Made by a program: the position numbers and the translations under genes. The notes under the pieces are model-generated. The model did no database searches. It was not told the origin of the DNA and worked only from the letters and a program-made list of their open reading frames with translations. A stretch of 64,000 nucleotides of DNA from Paenibacillus sp. USDA918EY (GTDB lineage: Bacteria; Bacillota; Bacilli; Paenibacillales; Paenibacillaceae): the NCBI RefSeq assembly GCF_009870825.1, contig NZ_WTWY01000001.1, positions 682,001 through 746,000 on the forward strand, in the 5' to 3' direction. Shown here piece after piece: positions 51,101 through 58,209 of this stretch. How positions within the stretch are numbered: the first letter of the stretch is position 1; each line of letters begins with the position of its first letter.

Positions 51101-53145
51101 CGTATACGATGTCCTTCCAGCGGATTTACGGCATGGAGCCTTTTGTCCGGATTTTGACGAGCCTGGACGGGGAAACGTTTGTCCGCGGGTACATCTACAG
51201 CTATGGTGACCCGACGAAAAAAGAATCGTTCAGCCATCTGCTAAAGGTTTGTTATCCGCGCGAAGGAGAAGACGAAGGCAAGCTGAAGCAGCTCCTTGCC
51301 GGGACGGGCATCACGGACAAGCTCCTGCTCGAAGCCGCGATGTACGCGCCTCAATGGATCGAAATCGTCGCCAAATATTTGGGCTGGGAAGGGCTGCGCA
51401 GCGCCGCTTGGTATTTCCATGCGCATATCAACGAGAGCTTTTCGGCCGAAAAAGAAACGGTCGTCGCCCATTATTCGCCGATCACGCCGCAGGAGTTCAA
51501 CGACGGGGCTTTTGACGTGAAATGGTTCGAAGAGGCGCATCGAACGCTCGGCGAGGAAAGGTTCCGGCTGCTGTACGACTGCGCCAAATACATTTCGGGC
51601 GGAGCCAACCACCGTCGTTCCCAGCTGTTTTCGGACGCTGTGCTCGGGCGGCTGCGGCTGGAGGACATGAAACGCTCCGTCGAGGAAAAGCGGAACAAAG
51701 ACCATTTGCTGGCTTACAGCCTCATTCCGCTGGGCTGCGACCGTGAGGGAGACTTGCGCGAAAGGTATGACTTCATCCAGCTGTTCCTCAAGCAAAGCCG
51801 GAATTTCGGCGCGCAGCGGCGGGCCAGCGAAGGCACCGCGGCCCAAATCGCGCTCGGCAACCTTGCCCGCAGCGCGGGTTACGCCGACGTGATCCGGTTG
51901 ACTTGGGATATGGAGGCACGCAAGGTCGAAACGTTGGGAAGCCTGTTCGAACCGCAGCCGCTCGATTCCGATACGTACGTGTCGCTTGCCATCGACGAGT
52001 CAGGGAAAACCGAGCTTGAAATTACGAGCAAAGGCAAGAAACTGAAATCGGTGCCCGCAAAATTCAAAAAACACGGTTATGTAGAACAGTTGAAGGAAGC
52101 GAAAACGGAGCTTACCGACCAGTACCGCCGGGCAAAAAGGGAACTGGAGCGTTCGATGGAAGAGGAAAGCCGCTTCCGGGCGGGAGAATTGGCGGCGCTA
52201 GCGGACAATCCTGTGATCCGGCCGCTGGTTGAAACCCTGGTATTCAAGGCAGGGGATCGGCTAGGATATTTTGCTGCGGGGCAGGATGGCGCATCCCGTC
52301 TGGAGCAGCCCGGCGGCGAGTTCTGCAAGCTTGAGGAAAGCGATGAGCTTACGATCGCCCATCCGGTGGATCTGTATGCCGGCGGGCAGTGGGGTGTGTA
52401 TCAGCGCGACTTGTTCGCGCGCGGCATCCGTCAGCCGTTTATGCAAGTGTTCCGTGAGCTGTATCTTGTGAATGAAGATGAGCGGAAAGAACATGCCGGA
52501 TCGCGGCGATATGCGGGATACCAAGTGCAGCCGAGCAAAACGGTGGCGCTGCTGCGCGGACGCGGCTGGACGGTCAGCTACGAGTCCGGGCTGCAGAAGG
52601 TGCATTACCGGGAAAATATCATTGCGACGGTCTATGCAATGGCAGACTGGTTTTCGCCCGCGGACAGCGAAGCGCCGACGCTCGAAACGGTCGAGTTTTT
52701 GGACCGGAAGACGTATAAACCCGTCGCCGTCGACCGAATCCCGCCGATTTTATTCTCGGAAACGATGCGCGACATCGATTTAGTTGTCAGCACGGCCCAT
52801 GTGGGAGGGGTCGATCCGGAAGCGAGCCTGACGACCATCGAGCTGCGGAAAGTCATCGTGGAAGAGTCGCTGCGTCTTCTGAAGCTGGACAACGTGAAGC
52901 TGGACGGCAACCATGCCCGCATTGCCGGCAAACTCGGCGAATATGCGGTCCATCTGGGCAGCGGCATTGCGTTCAAGCAGGGAAAGGGAGCATTAAACAT
53001 TATTCCGGTGCATTCCCAGCATCGCGGGCGGTTGTTCCTGCCGTTTTTGGATGAGGACCCGAGAACGGCCGAGGTGTTGTCCAAAGTGGTGCTGCTGGCT
53101 GAGGACCATAAAATCAAGGATCCGCAAATCCTGATGCAGCTGTAA
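48160..53145 (+). CDS. DUF4132 (MolR-like) giant protein
   Basis: A 1661-residue soluble protein. The N-terminal and central regions are helical with HEAT-like repeats (for example 560-650, LRQVKKLTLNEEELLLVEGL). The C-terminal ~500 residues carry the DUF4132 domain (LAYSLIPLGCDREGDLRERY, FIQLFLKQSRNFGAQRR, YADVIRLTWDMEARKVETLG, DIDLVVSTAHVGGVDPE, KLGEYAVHLGSG). It is longer than E. coli MolR/YehI (about 1200 aa), which lies beside MoxR-VWA genes that are absent here. The ATG at 48160 follows GGGAGGA. It is the last gene of the island; a terminator follows at 53186. Confidence 0.9.
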   Translation: MPNKNPDEIFWGEMENRAEQAGNEGNELAVNLYRLCREPHFDMESSEYTAVLHHLKKLNDTRGPSFFAPIPEAVSILAGGKTADIVRYIAEHTAEYPYAVGYYRRPYRTSNLEVRFRTLIFKLNHLFAAEALRFSLRDYLTKPDYKFDRIYWINRVIPDLIAYELDQGDGWAEEALREIVFGENQTALLKPEMIKGILMSHRKELYAMIGELLVAARLQEGLRQAVAEQMDAGTLEANLHLLKVILDQGLIRYSSIVRALGTWTGMGLETANQRVAGQLLEQAYRALTDEKQRDEWLTSPNANQVYLSLWAAAVHEEEDLQERIKHLMVTGERYQKIVAQYVLANSQNDEVKFAIVRECLDETDPELLYWVLRNYAYDYAYEWQVGGIENRILNVNRTPILEDKETRTMEYERFKAILKRVPVKEKSGASGVLDFTGFHYSSDLVLHKMMYLAAYDMDETWIAELIGFSGQMGPDLRGDLINYFTGNPESAMQREFIFSSLTDKSMTNRENALRQVKKLTLNEEELLLVEGLLKLKTGSLRQSAIAILLQQRNGSLASSLERLLKAKGELQRLAGLELLTELKEDRERTEAYESLQPLAGLIASPTPKEKQLLDKLQQQRGYSEEEGFGLFNPQETEAWLLERPDTSSFSLGQLFSLSEERAGAFLRGLDDLVHEHRDTEYDVVYYGGQRDMRLIGVTLSPLTYAPRQEPLDADDFARLGWLEQYPLAETWRRYFEENGLTSSELMELYYCILLKDITKTLYSYYGYFSGAFDYDPLRKTLLLEGRRKEYLEQTIPLEQIMKIQEIMAGLRYREQVETLVAAYFGDSERSETYGLAESALRKTLESDFRRLPEQDRPVLYVAANPWYAIMRSRVHDMESFRAFFRTAYQFDLARKENGNGDYSILHTNHFLRAYRDGLIGENEICKELLGRNVRGYMREITSPQHAMVNGNEKLAMLRERIVSRLLEIELGRGDLKTEASAYTMSFQRIYGMEPFVRILTSLDGETFVRGYIYSYGDPTKKESFSHLLKVCYPREGEDEGKLKQLLAGTGITDKLLLEAAMYAPQWIEIVAKYLGWEGLRSAAWYFHAHINESFSAEKETVVAHYSPITPQEFNDGAFDVKWFEEAHRTLGEERFRLLYDCAKYISGGANHRRSQLFSDAVLGRLRLEDMKRSVEEKRNKDHLLAYSLIPLGCDREGDLRERYDFIQLFLKQSRNFGAQRRASEGTAAQIALGNLARSAGYADVIRLTWDMEARKVETLGSLFEPQPLDSDTYVSLAIDESGKTELEITSKGKKLKSVPAKFKKHGYVEQLKEAKTELTDQYRRAKRELERSMEEESRFRAGELAALADNPVIRPLVETLVFKAGDRLGYFAAGQDGASRLEQPGGEFCKLEESDELTIAHPVDLYAGGQWGVYQRDLFARGIRQPFMQVFRELYLVNEDERKEHAGSRRYAGYQVQPSKTVALLRGRGWTVSYESGLQKVHYRENIIATVYAMADWFSPADSEAPTLETVEFLDRKTYKPVAVDRIPPILFSETMRDIDLVVSTAHVGGVDPEASLTTIELRKVIVEESLRLLKLDNVKLDGNHARIAGKLGEYAVHLGSGIAFKQGKGALNIIPVHSQHRGRLFLPFLDEDPRTAEVLSKVVLLAEDHKIKDPQILMQL

Positions 53146-53185
53146 AAACGGGACGCGGACTTTGAATATCGATAAGATAAACGAT

Positions 53186-53217
53186 AAAGCTGTGCCCTGG
53201 ATCGGGCACAGCTTTTA
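53186..53217 (+). terminator. terminator of the DUF4132 gene
   Basis: AAAGCTGTGCCC (53186-53197) pairs with GGGCACAGCTTT (53204-53215), a 12-bp perfect stem with T4 after it. Confidence 0.88.
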
Positions 53218-53294
53218 GTTTGCTGAGGATGAATTATCCGCAGTTTTCCCTTCATCCGACCACAATGTTGTCTCATAAGGCCTTCAGCCGCCCG

Positions 53295-53645
53295 TCACGC
53301 TCGTTGTCTACGGACTCCGGCATCGTCCCGGAGAAGCCAGATATGGTACACGTACTCAAAAACCCCTGCCAAAACCGCAATCAGCAAAATTTCGGAGAAG
53401 CTCAGCGTCCAACCGGTCACATCGGCAATGATCCATAACATGAGAAAAACCAACCCTGCATCCGCGATGGTCGCAACGGTATTTCCGGTAAATGGCAGGA
53501 TCATCACATCACCCAGCAAATAAGCAACAATGCCTATACCGAGCGCAGCGAGCAACGCGGAAATCAGCGTAGCGTTCGACAGCATATATACCAAAGCCGT
53601 AATCATTGCGCCGTGAACCAGCAGCTTGACAACAAGCTTTGCCAT
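53295..53645 (-). CDS. DUF2512 (YndM-like) membrane protein
   Basis: A 116-residue protein with four hydrophobic helices: VKLLVHGAMITALVYMLS, ALLAALGIGIVAYLLGDVMILP, IADAGLVFLMLWIIADVTG and FSEILLIAVLAGVFEYVYHIWL. This layout matches the DUF2512/YndM family of Bacillales; role unknown. AAGGAGTTGATAT precedes the ATG on the minus strand. Convergent with the DUF4132 gene. Confidence 0.85.
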   Translation of the reverse strand: MAKLVVKLLVHGAMITALVYMLSNATLISALLAALGIGIVAYLLGDVMILPFTGNTVATIADAGLVFLMLWIIADVTGWTLSFSEILLIAVLAGVFEYVYHIWLLRDDAGVRRQRA

Positions 53646-53724
53646 TCATATCAACTCCTTCTGAAAGTTAGGTTATCCAATCGTTGCATATATAACCCGT
53701 ATTATGGTGTGATTTGCGTTTCAA

Positions 53725-53756
53725 CAAAAAAAGCCGCGCATATGTGTGCACGGCTT
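53725..53756 (-). terminator. terminator of the MORN gene
   Basis: On the minus strand AAGCCGTGCACAC...GCGCGGCTT forms a hairpin (53731-53756) followed by T7. Confidence 0.8.
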
Positions 53757-53788
53757 ATTTTCCCATAACTTGAAGTTTATATTCTCTT

Positions 53789-54520
53789 TTATTTCAGCGG
53801 CAGCTGCTTGGACAACCGCTCAAATTCGTCCAAAATCGGATTGAATTTGGAGGTATGGCTTTGGAAATATTTTAGGGCCGCATCGTATTTGCGCTGCTCC
53901 GCTTTGGTATCCACAGGGAATATGCTATAGGCGTGGTGAATGGAGCCGCTGCGGTAATCGGCGCTGAACACCTGTCCTTTTTTGAATGATGCTTTCATGT
54001 TGCTGTTGAACCCAAGGATATTCAACGTTTCATTCGGACTTTTGTAGGTGAAGCTGTAATCCGGGTCCGCCAGCGCATGGATCACGTTGTAGCCGGTTTG
54101 AAGTACGCCGCCACTGAAGGTGCCGGTTTGAATTTCGTTCCAGCGGACTGATCCGTCTTCCTGGGTTACTTTGTGGGTCAACGTTCCTTGACCGCTCATT
54201 TTGTCTTGTTTCCATGTACCGGAGTATACGACTTTATGGTTTTCGCCGTCCTGAACGTACTCGTTAATATATTTTCCCGAGCCTTCGCGTTTGCCGTTGA
54301 CGAATTCGCCGGAATATTGTTTTCCTTCGCCCCATTGAATGGTTCCGCGCCCGTTCGGAATTCCGTTTTTGACCTCGCCGAAATAAGAGGCTTGATTCGG
54401 TAATTTCACCCATTCTTTGGCTGCCTCGGCTTTCGCCGGGATGGAACTTGCAGCGAGGGAAGCGGTTGTCAATGATGCGCACAGCGCCAAAGAGAGAGAT
54501 AAAGCCGTCCATTTTTTCAT
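53789..54520 (-). CDS. secreted MORN-repeat protein
   Basis: A 243-residue exported protein. Signal peptide (1-24, cleavage near SLAASS). MORN repeats lie at about 45-140: YFGEVKNGIPNGRGTIQWGEG, YSGEFVNGKREGSGKYI and YSGTWKQDKMSGQGTLTH. The C-terminal half (YSFTYKSPNETLNILGF) is not recognised. The ATG at 54520 has AAAGGATG at suitable spacing; an ATG at 54529 is too close to it. MORN proteins often bind lipids or serve as scaffolds; here probably cell-surface located. Confidence 0.87.
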   Translation of the reverse strand: MKKWTALSLSLALCASLTTASLAASSIPAKAEAAKEWVKLPNQASYFGEVKNGIPNGRGTIQWGEGKQYSGEFVNGKREGSGKYINEYVQDGENHKVVYSGTWKQDKMSGQGTLTHKVTQEDGSVRWNEIQTGTFSGGVLQTGYNVIHALADPDYSFTYKSPNETLNILGFNSNMKASFKKGQVFSADYRSGSIHHAYSIFPVDTKAEQRKYDAALKYFQSHTSKFNPILDEFERLSKQLPLK

Positions 54521-54830
54521 GTAAAGCATCCTTTCAAGTATGAAATTTATGTATGTCGAGACACCTAGGAACGTTTTGCGCGATGGCTGAATGGAACGTT
54601 TCCCGTCCGTCGACTATCCCCATTATATACGATTTTCGACAGGAAGAAGTTGCCCCTTCTGGGGATTTTTTTATCCTAAGTTCAGCGAATGCAAAAGAAG
54701 CCCGAGACGACCCAACGCCTTCTTTTATATATAGCGGTCGATCTCCGACGCCGGAAGGATTTTATTCGCCGTTTTCTAGTTGAATATTAAAACCGCACAC
54801 CAGATGAATCCGGCAGGGAGTACCTGATAA
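54521..54830. other. intergenic region before the small ORF at 54831
   Basis: About 310 bases without a supported gene. A 76-codon frame at 54553-54783 has no ribosome site and low-complexity content. No clear promoter pair was found. Confidence 0.45.
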
Positions 54831-55157
54831 ATGAAGAATATTTGCAGTGTAACGCGAAATGGTGGAGTTTTGCCTAGCAATTTCGTGTTTGACGGACGGA
54901 ATGGATTTAGTAAAGTAGGGGCGTTGCTGGACATGATCCGGTTCGGCTGGAGATCGCAGGGACATCACAGGGAACTTCAGCGATTATCGCGGCAGTTGTA
55001 TGACGAATGCGAATTTCCGGTGCGTTACGAGGAAGGTCAATCCGTGCTGTACCGGGTGTTGCAGGAGGATCGTTATCCGCGAAAATTCTATTATCATACG
55101 GTGTTTGAGCAGCGGCTTAAAAAATACTGGATCACGCCCGGACAGCATTTTAGCTGA
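54831..55157 (+). CDS. hypothetical protein
   Basis: A 108-residue basic protein. The first half (VTRNGGVLPSNFVFDGRNGF) and second half (VLQEDRYPRKFYYHTVFEQR) show plausible coding composition and a helix-rich middle. The ATG at 54831 has GGGAG about 11 bases upstream, which is weak. It is followed by its own terminator, which supports a real gene. No family recognised. Confidence 0.55.
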   Translation: MKNICSVTRNGGVLPSNFVFDGRNGFSKVGALLDMIRFGWRSQGHHRELQRLSRQLYDECEFPVRYEEGQSVLYRVLQEDRYPRKFYYHTVFEQRLKKYWITPGQHFS

Positions 55158-55169
55158 AAGTGCAGATCC

Positions 55170-55190
55170 GCCCGAGTTTCGGGCTTTTTT
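55170..55190 (+). terminator. terminator after the small ORF
   Basis: GCCCGA-GTT-TCGGGC followed by T6. Confidence 0.8.
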
Positions 55191-55210
55191 AGCGATTTGA
55201 TTCCATGCTC

Positions 55211-55241
55211 TTGAATCTGACGTAACGTTAGGTTGTATGAT
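55211..55241 (+). promoter_or_regulatory. MerR-type promoter with 19-bp spacer
   Basis: TTGAAT (55211-55216), a 19-bp spacer and TATGAT (55236-55241). The spacer contains the dyad CTGACGT-A-ACGTTAG. Overlong spacers with a central dyad are the hallmark of MerR-activated promoters. A MerR gene is the second gene of the operon. Confidence 0.82.
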
Positions 55242-55269
55242 GGTACGAAAGAAGAAAGGAGCACCAGAG

Positions 55270-56121
55270 ATGAAAGCGACAATTGCAAAAATGATGACTA
55301 CGGACAAACAAGCCAGAATTTTGTATCTGGACAACACGTTCATGATGCGCGAGCTGATCGGCGAGCGTCCCATACATCCCGTATGCGCGGAAGCGTTGGC
55401 TGCGAGTTTTACGCTATCGAGTCTGGTTTGTGGTTTACTGAAGGATGGTCAGCGGTTAAGCATCCGCATCGACACGTCGGTGCCTTCCGCATATATTCAT
55501 TGCGATGTTGATTCGGAGGGCAATGTCAGAGGTTACGCCAGCGATACATTCATCAAGCAAAAACCCGTGACGATCCCGGAACTGATCGGGGACAAAGGCG
55601 TGATCCGGATCACGAAAGATATCGGGATGGGGGCGATGTATACCAGTGCCGTCGATATGCCGCACGCCAACATTACGGACGATTTCTCCCATTTTTTCTT
55701 GCAAAGCGAACAAGTGGAAACTTTTTTTCGTTATGATTATGGCACGGACAAAAACGGAAACGTCGCTTTTAGCCGCGGCATGCTGTTTCAACTGCTGCCG
55801 TTTGCGGAAAACGGGTTGTTCGAAAAGTGGGCAAATCGGATGGATGAAAGCCGGGAGAAATTCAGGACAGCGTCCTTGCCAATGGATCCACAGACATTAA
55901 ACACGTTGTTCCCGGACGCCGATGTCATGGAATTTGGCACCGTGCGGCTTTTTTGCGGATGTTCCAAAGATGCTTTGATCGGCTTGCTGTTCGGATTGGG
56001 CATGGAAGAATTGAATCAGGCGATCGACAAGAACCAGGAAATCGAGATCGCATGCAGCACCTGCGGCAAAACATACGTATATAACAGCAGGGACTTGCTT
56101 GCTCTCATGGGGAAAGGATAA
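55270..56121 (+). CDS. hslO: Hsp33 redox-regulated chaperone
   Basis: A 283-residue Hsp33 protein. The N-terminal part has the family pattern (LASFTLSSLVCGLLKDGQRL, then GYA, and KDIGMGAMYTSAVDM). The zinc site at the C-terminus is CGC and CSTC (C-X-C then C-X2-C), used for activation by oxidation. The ATG at 55270 follows AAAGGAG; an in-frame ATG at 55237 lies inside the -10 box. It is translationally near merR (10 bases), under a MerR-type promoter. Binds unfolded proteins during oxidative stress. Confidence 0.93.
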   Translation: MKATIAKMMTTDKQARILYLDNTFMMRELIGERPIHPVCAEALAASFTLSSLVCGLLKDGQRLSIRIDTSVPSAYIHCDVDSEGNVRGYASDTFIKQKPVTIPELIGDKGVIRITKDIGMGAMYTSAVDMPHANITDDFSHFFLQSEQVETFFRYDYGTDKNGNVAFSRGMLFQLLPFAENGLFEKWANRMDESREKFRTASLPMDPQTLNTLFPDADVMEFGTVRLFCGCSKDALIGLLFGLGMEELNQAIDKNQEIEIACSTCGKTYVYNSRDLLALMGKG

Positions 56122-56130
56122 GATGTGCAC

Positions 56131-56955
56131 ATGGAACAAGAGTACATGAAAATCGGCGATTTGGCTAAAATGGTCGGCGTTTCGGTCCGAACGCTGCATC
56201 ACTACCATCAGATCGGGTTGCTGATTCCCGGCCATATGACGGAAGGCGGACACCGGTTATACGACGAAGAAGACCTCAAGAAGTTATACCACATTATAGC
56301 GTTAAAAGATTTCGGATTCAGTCTCGAAGAGATTCGGGATCTGATGCATTCGGTTTCCGTGAACCCGCTTTTTTTGATTGATTTGCAATTGAAAAAGGCG
56401 ACGAAAATGCTGCAATGGCAGCAAAAGCTTTGCGATTCGCTGAAAGAAGTCCAAACCATGCTGCGAGCACAACAATCCCCGTCCGTAAGCGATCTTGTCG
56501 AAATTGTCGTCATGATGCAGATGAACACGAGGTTTTATCTGACGGATGAACAAATCGCGCAAATCAAAGAAGTTTATCGATCGATTCCGCCCGAAGAGGA
56601 ACGGGATTTAAGGGAAGGATGGCGGAGCTTCATATCCCGGTTGGAGAAATGCCGAAGCAACAAGCTGCCGGTAGAAGATCCCGAAGTAAAAGCGCTGGCG
56701 GACTACTGGCAACGTTTTGTGAAAACCGTAACCGGCAATGATCCGGATATCATTAATGCCGCATATACGTTCCATGCCGATCATGCCGGAAGCAAACAAA
56801 ATGTTCTTCAATACGGGCTAACCCCGGAGTTGTTTCAATATTTACAGCGGGCAATGCAAGCAATTGACGCGAATGAAAAAGGGGAAGGCAGGGCCGACGT
56901 GATCCGCGGCATGTCTAACGATGAAGACGGCGATCAGCAGTTAACAAATGAATAA
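56131..56955 (+). CDS. MerR-family regulator with TipAS-like ligand domain
   Basis: A 274-residue regulator. The N-terminal winged HTH (YMKIGDLAKMVGVSVRTLHHY, GLLIPGHMTEGGHRLYDEED) is followed by a coiled coil (about 80-115) and a C-terminal helical domain resembling TipAS (WRSFISRLEK, YWQRFVKTVTGNDPDIINAA). A GTG at 56125 after AAAGGA is an alternative start. It probably controls its own operon through the 19-bp-spacer promoter at 55211; the ligand is unknown. Confidence 0.87.
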   Translation: MEQEYMKIGDLAKMVGVSVRTLHHYHQIGLLIPGHMTEGGHRLYDEEDLKKLYHIIALKDFGFSLEEIRDLMHSVSVNPLFLIDLQLKKATKMLQWQQKLCDSLKEVQTMLRAQQSPSVSDLVEIVVMMQMNTRFYLTDEQIAQIKEVYRSIPPEEERDLREGWRSFISRLEKCRSNKLPVEDPEVKALADYWQRFVKTVTGNDPDIINAAYTFHADHAGSKQNVLQYGLTPELFQYLQRAMQAIDANEKGEGRADVIRGMSNDEDGDQQLTNE

Positions 56956-56964
56956 GCCGAATTG

Positions 56965-56989
56965 GGGAGCCGAAACCGGCTCCCTTTTT
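56965..56989 (+). terminator. terminator of the hslO-merR operon
   Basis: GGGAGCCG (56965-56972) pairs with CGGCTCCC (56977-56984), followed by T5. Confidence 0.85.
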
Positions 56990-57047
56990 ATGTTCCAAAA
57001 TAAAATCGCTTAAACCTTTATTAACACCAAATTAACAGCCACCCCCT

Positions 57048-57053
57048 TATAAT
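57048..57053 (+). promoter_or_regulatory. -10 box of the second importer operon
   Basis: TATAAT at 57048-57053, 26 bases before the chosen GTG start; it overlaps an in-frame ATG at 57052, which is therefore not the start. No convincing -35 was found. Confidence 0.5.
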
Positions 57054-57078
57054 GGGCATAAATCGGGAGGGATCGCCA

Positions 57079-58197
57079 GTGGCCAACATTCTATTCAATC
57101 AGGTTTACAAGCGATATGGAAAATACAAAGAAATTGCTGTAAGCGATTTCAATTTGACCGTGGAGGATACGGAATTCATCGTCCTGGTGGGTCCGTCCGG
57201 CTGCGGGAAGTCCACGACGCTGCGCATGCTGGCGGGTTTGGAAGACGTATCCGACGGCGAGATTTATATCGGCGACAAGCTGGTCAACGATATTCCCCCA
57301 AAGGACAGGGATATTTCCATGGTTTTCCAAAACTATGCGCTGTATCCGAATATGAGCGTGTATGAAAACATCGCCTTCGGCCTTCGCTTGCGGAAGCTGC
57401 CCAAACATGAAATCGACCTTGCCGTCAAACGGGCGGCCCGCGTGCTTGAAATCGAAAATTTTTTGAATCGGAAGCCGAGGGAACTGTCCGGCGGACAGCG
57501 TCAGCGGGTGGCGTTAGGCCGGGCCATCGTACGGACGCCGCAAGTGTTTCTCATGGATGAGCCGCTTTCGAATTTGGATGCCAAACTGCGCGTGCAGATG
57601 CGCTCTGAGATCATCAATTTGCACCGCAAAATCGAAGTGACGACGATATACGTTACCCATGACCAGATCGAGGCGATGACGATGGGGGATCGGGTGGTTG
57701 TCATGAACCGGGGGATTATTCAGCAAGTCGATTCGCCGGAAGTGATCTATAACAAACCCGTGAACATGTTCGTGGCCAACTTTATCGGGAATCCGCCGAT
57801 GAATTTCATCAAAGGCAAGCTCCAGGAGCGGGACGGGGAATTGCAGTTTTATACGAACCGCTTTGACTTGACCGTACCGCCTGCGCAAGCCGGCACATTG
57901 CGGTCGCTCCATTTGGTGGACCGGGAGATTATCCTGGGGATACGCCCCGAGCACATCAGCTTTGAACCGCACAGGATCGAGGCTTCCTCGAAATCCCTGG
58001 TTACAGGTGTCCTGCAGTTCAATGAATTCGTCGGCTCCGACCGTTATTACCATATTGATATCAAGCAGGATCGCCGGCTCGTCATCCGCGCAAACGAGGG
58101 CATCCGATGCGATGACGGGAGTTTGGTTACCGCGGCGGTCAATATGGATAAGGCTTTGTTTTTCCACAAAGATACCGAAATGCTCCTGACGAAATAA
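57079..58197 (+). CDS. ABC transporter ATP-binding protein, MsmX/UgpC type
   Basis: A 372-residue sugar-importer ATPase. Walker [10 protein letters not shown], signature [15 protein letters not shown], Walker [18 protein letters not shown]-loop VTHD, then a regulatory OB-like C-terminal domain ([11 protein letters not shown]). The GTG at 57079 follows CGGGAGGGA. It can energise the permeases downstream and, by the habit of MsmX, also the importer at the left edge of the window. Confidence 0.93.
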   Translation: MANILFNQVYKRYGKYKEIAVSDFNLTVEDTEFIVLVGPSGCGKSTTLRMLAGLEDVSDGEIYIGDKLVNDIPPKDRDISMVFQNYALYPNMSVYENIAFGLRLRKLPKHEIDLAVKRAARVLEIENFLNRKPRELSGGQRQRVALGRAIVRTPQVFLMDEPLSNLDAKLRVQMRSEIINLHRKIEVTTIYVTHDQIEAMTMGDRVVVMNRGIIQQVDSPEVIYNKPVNMFVANFIGNPPMNFIKGKLQERDGELQFYTNRFDLTVPPAQAGTLRSLHLVDREIILGIRPEHISFEPHRIEASSKSLVTGVLQFNEFVGSDRYYHIDIKQDRRLVIRANEGIRCDDGSLVTAAVNMDKALFFHKDTEMLLTK

Positions 58198-58209
58198 GGG
58201 GGTGCAGAC

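Noticed and set aside
54553..54783. 76-codon ORF after the MORN gene
   Set aside because: No ribosome site, Ser/Pro-rich low-information translation, no motif.
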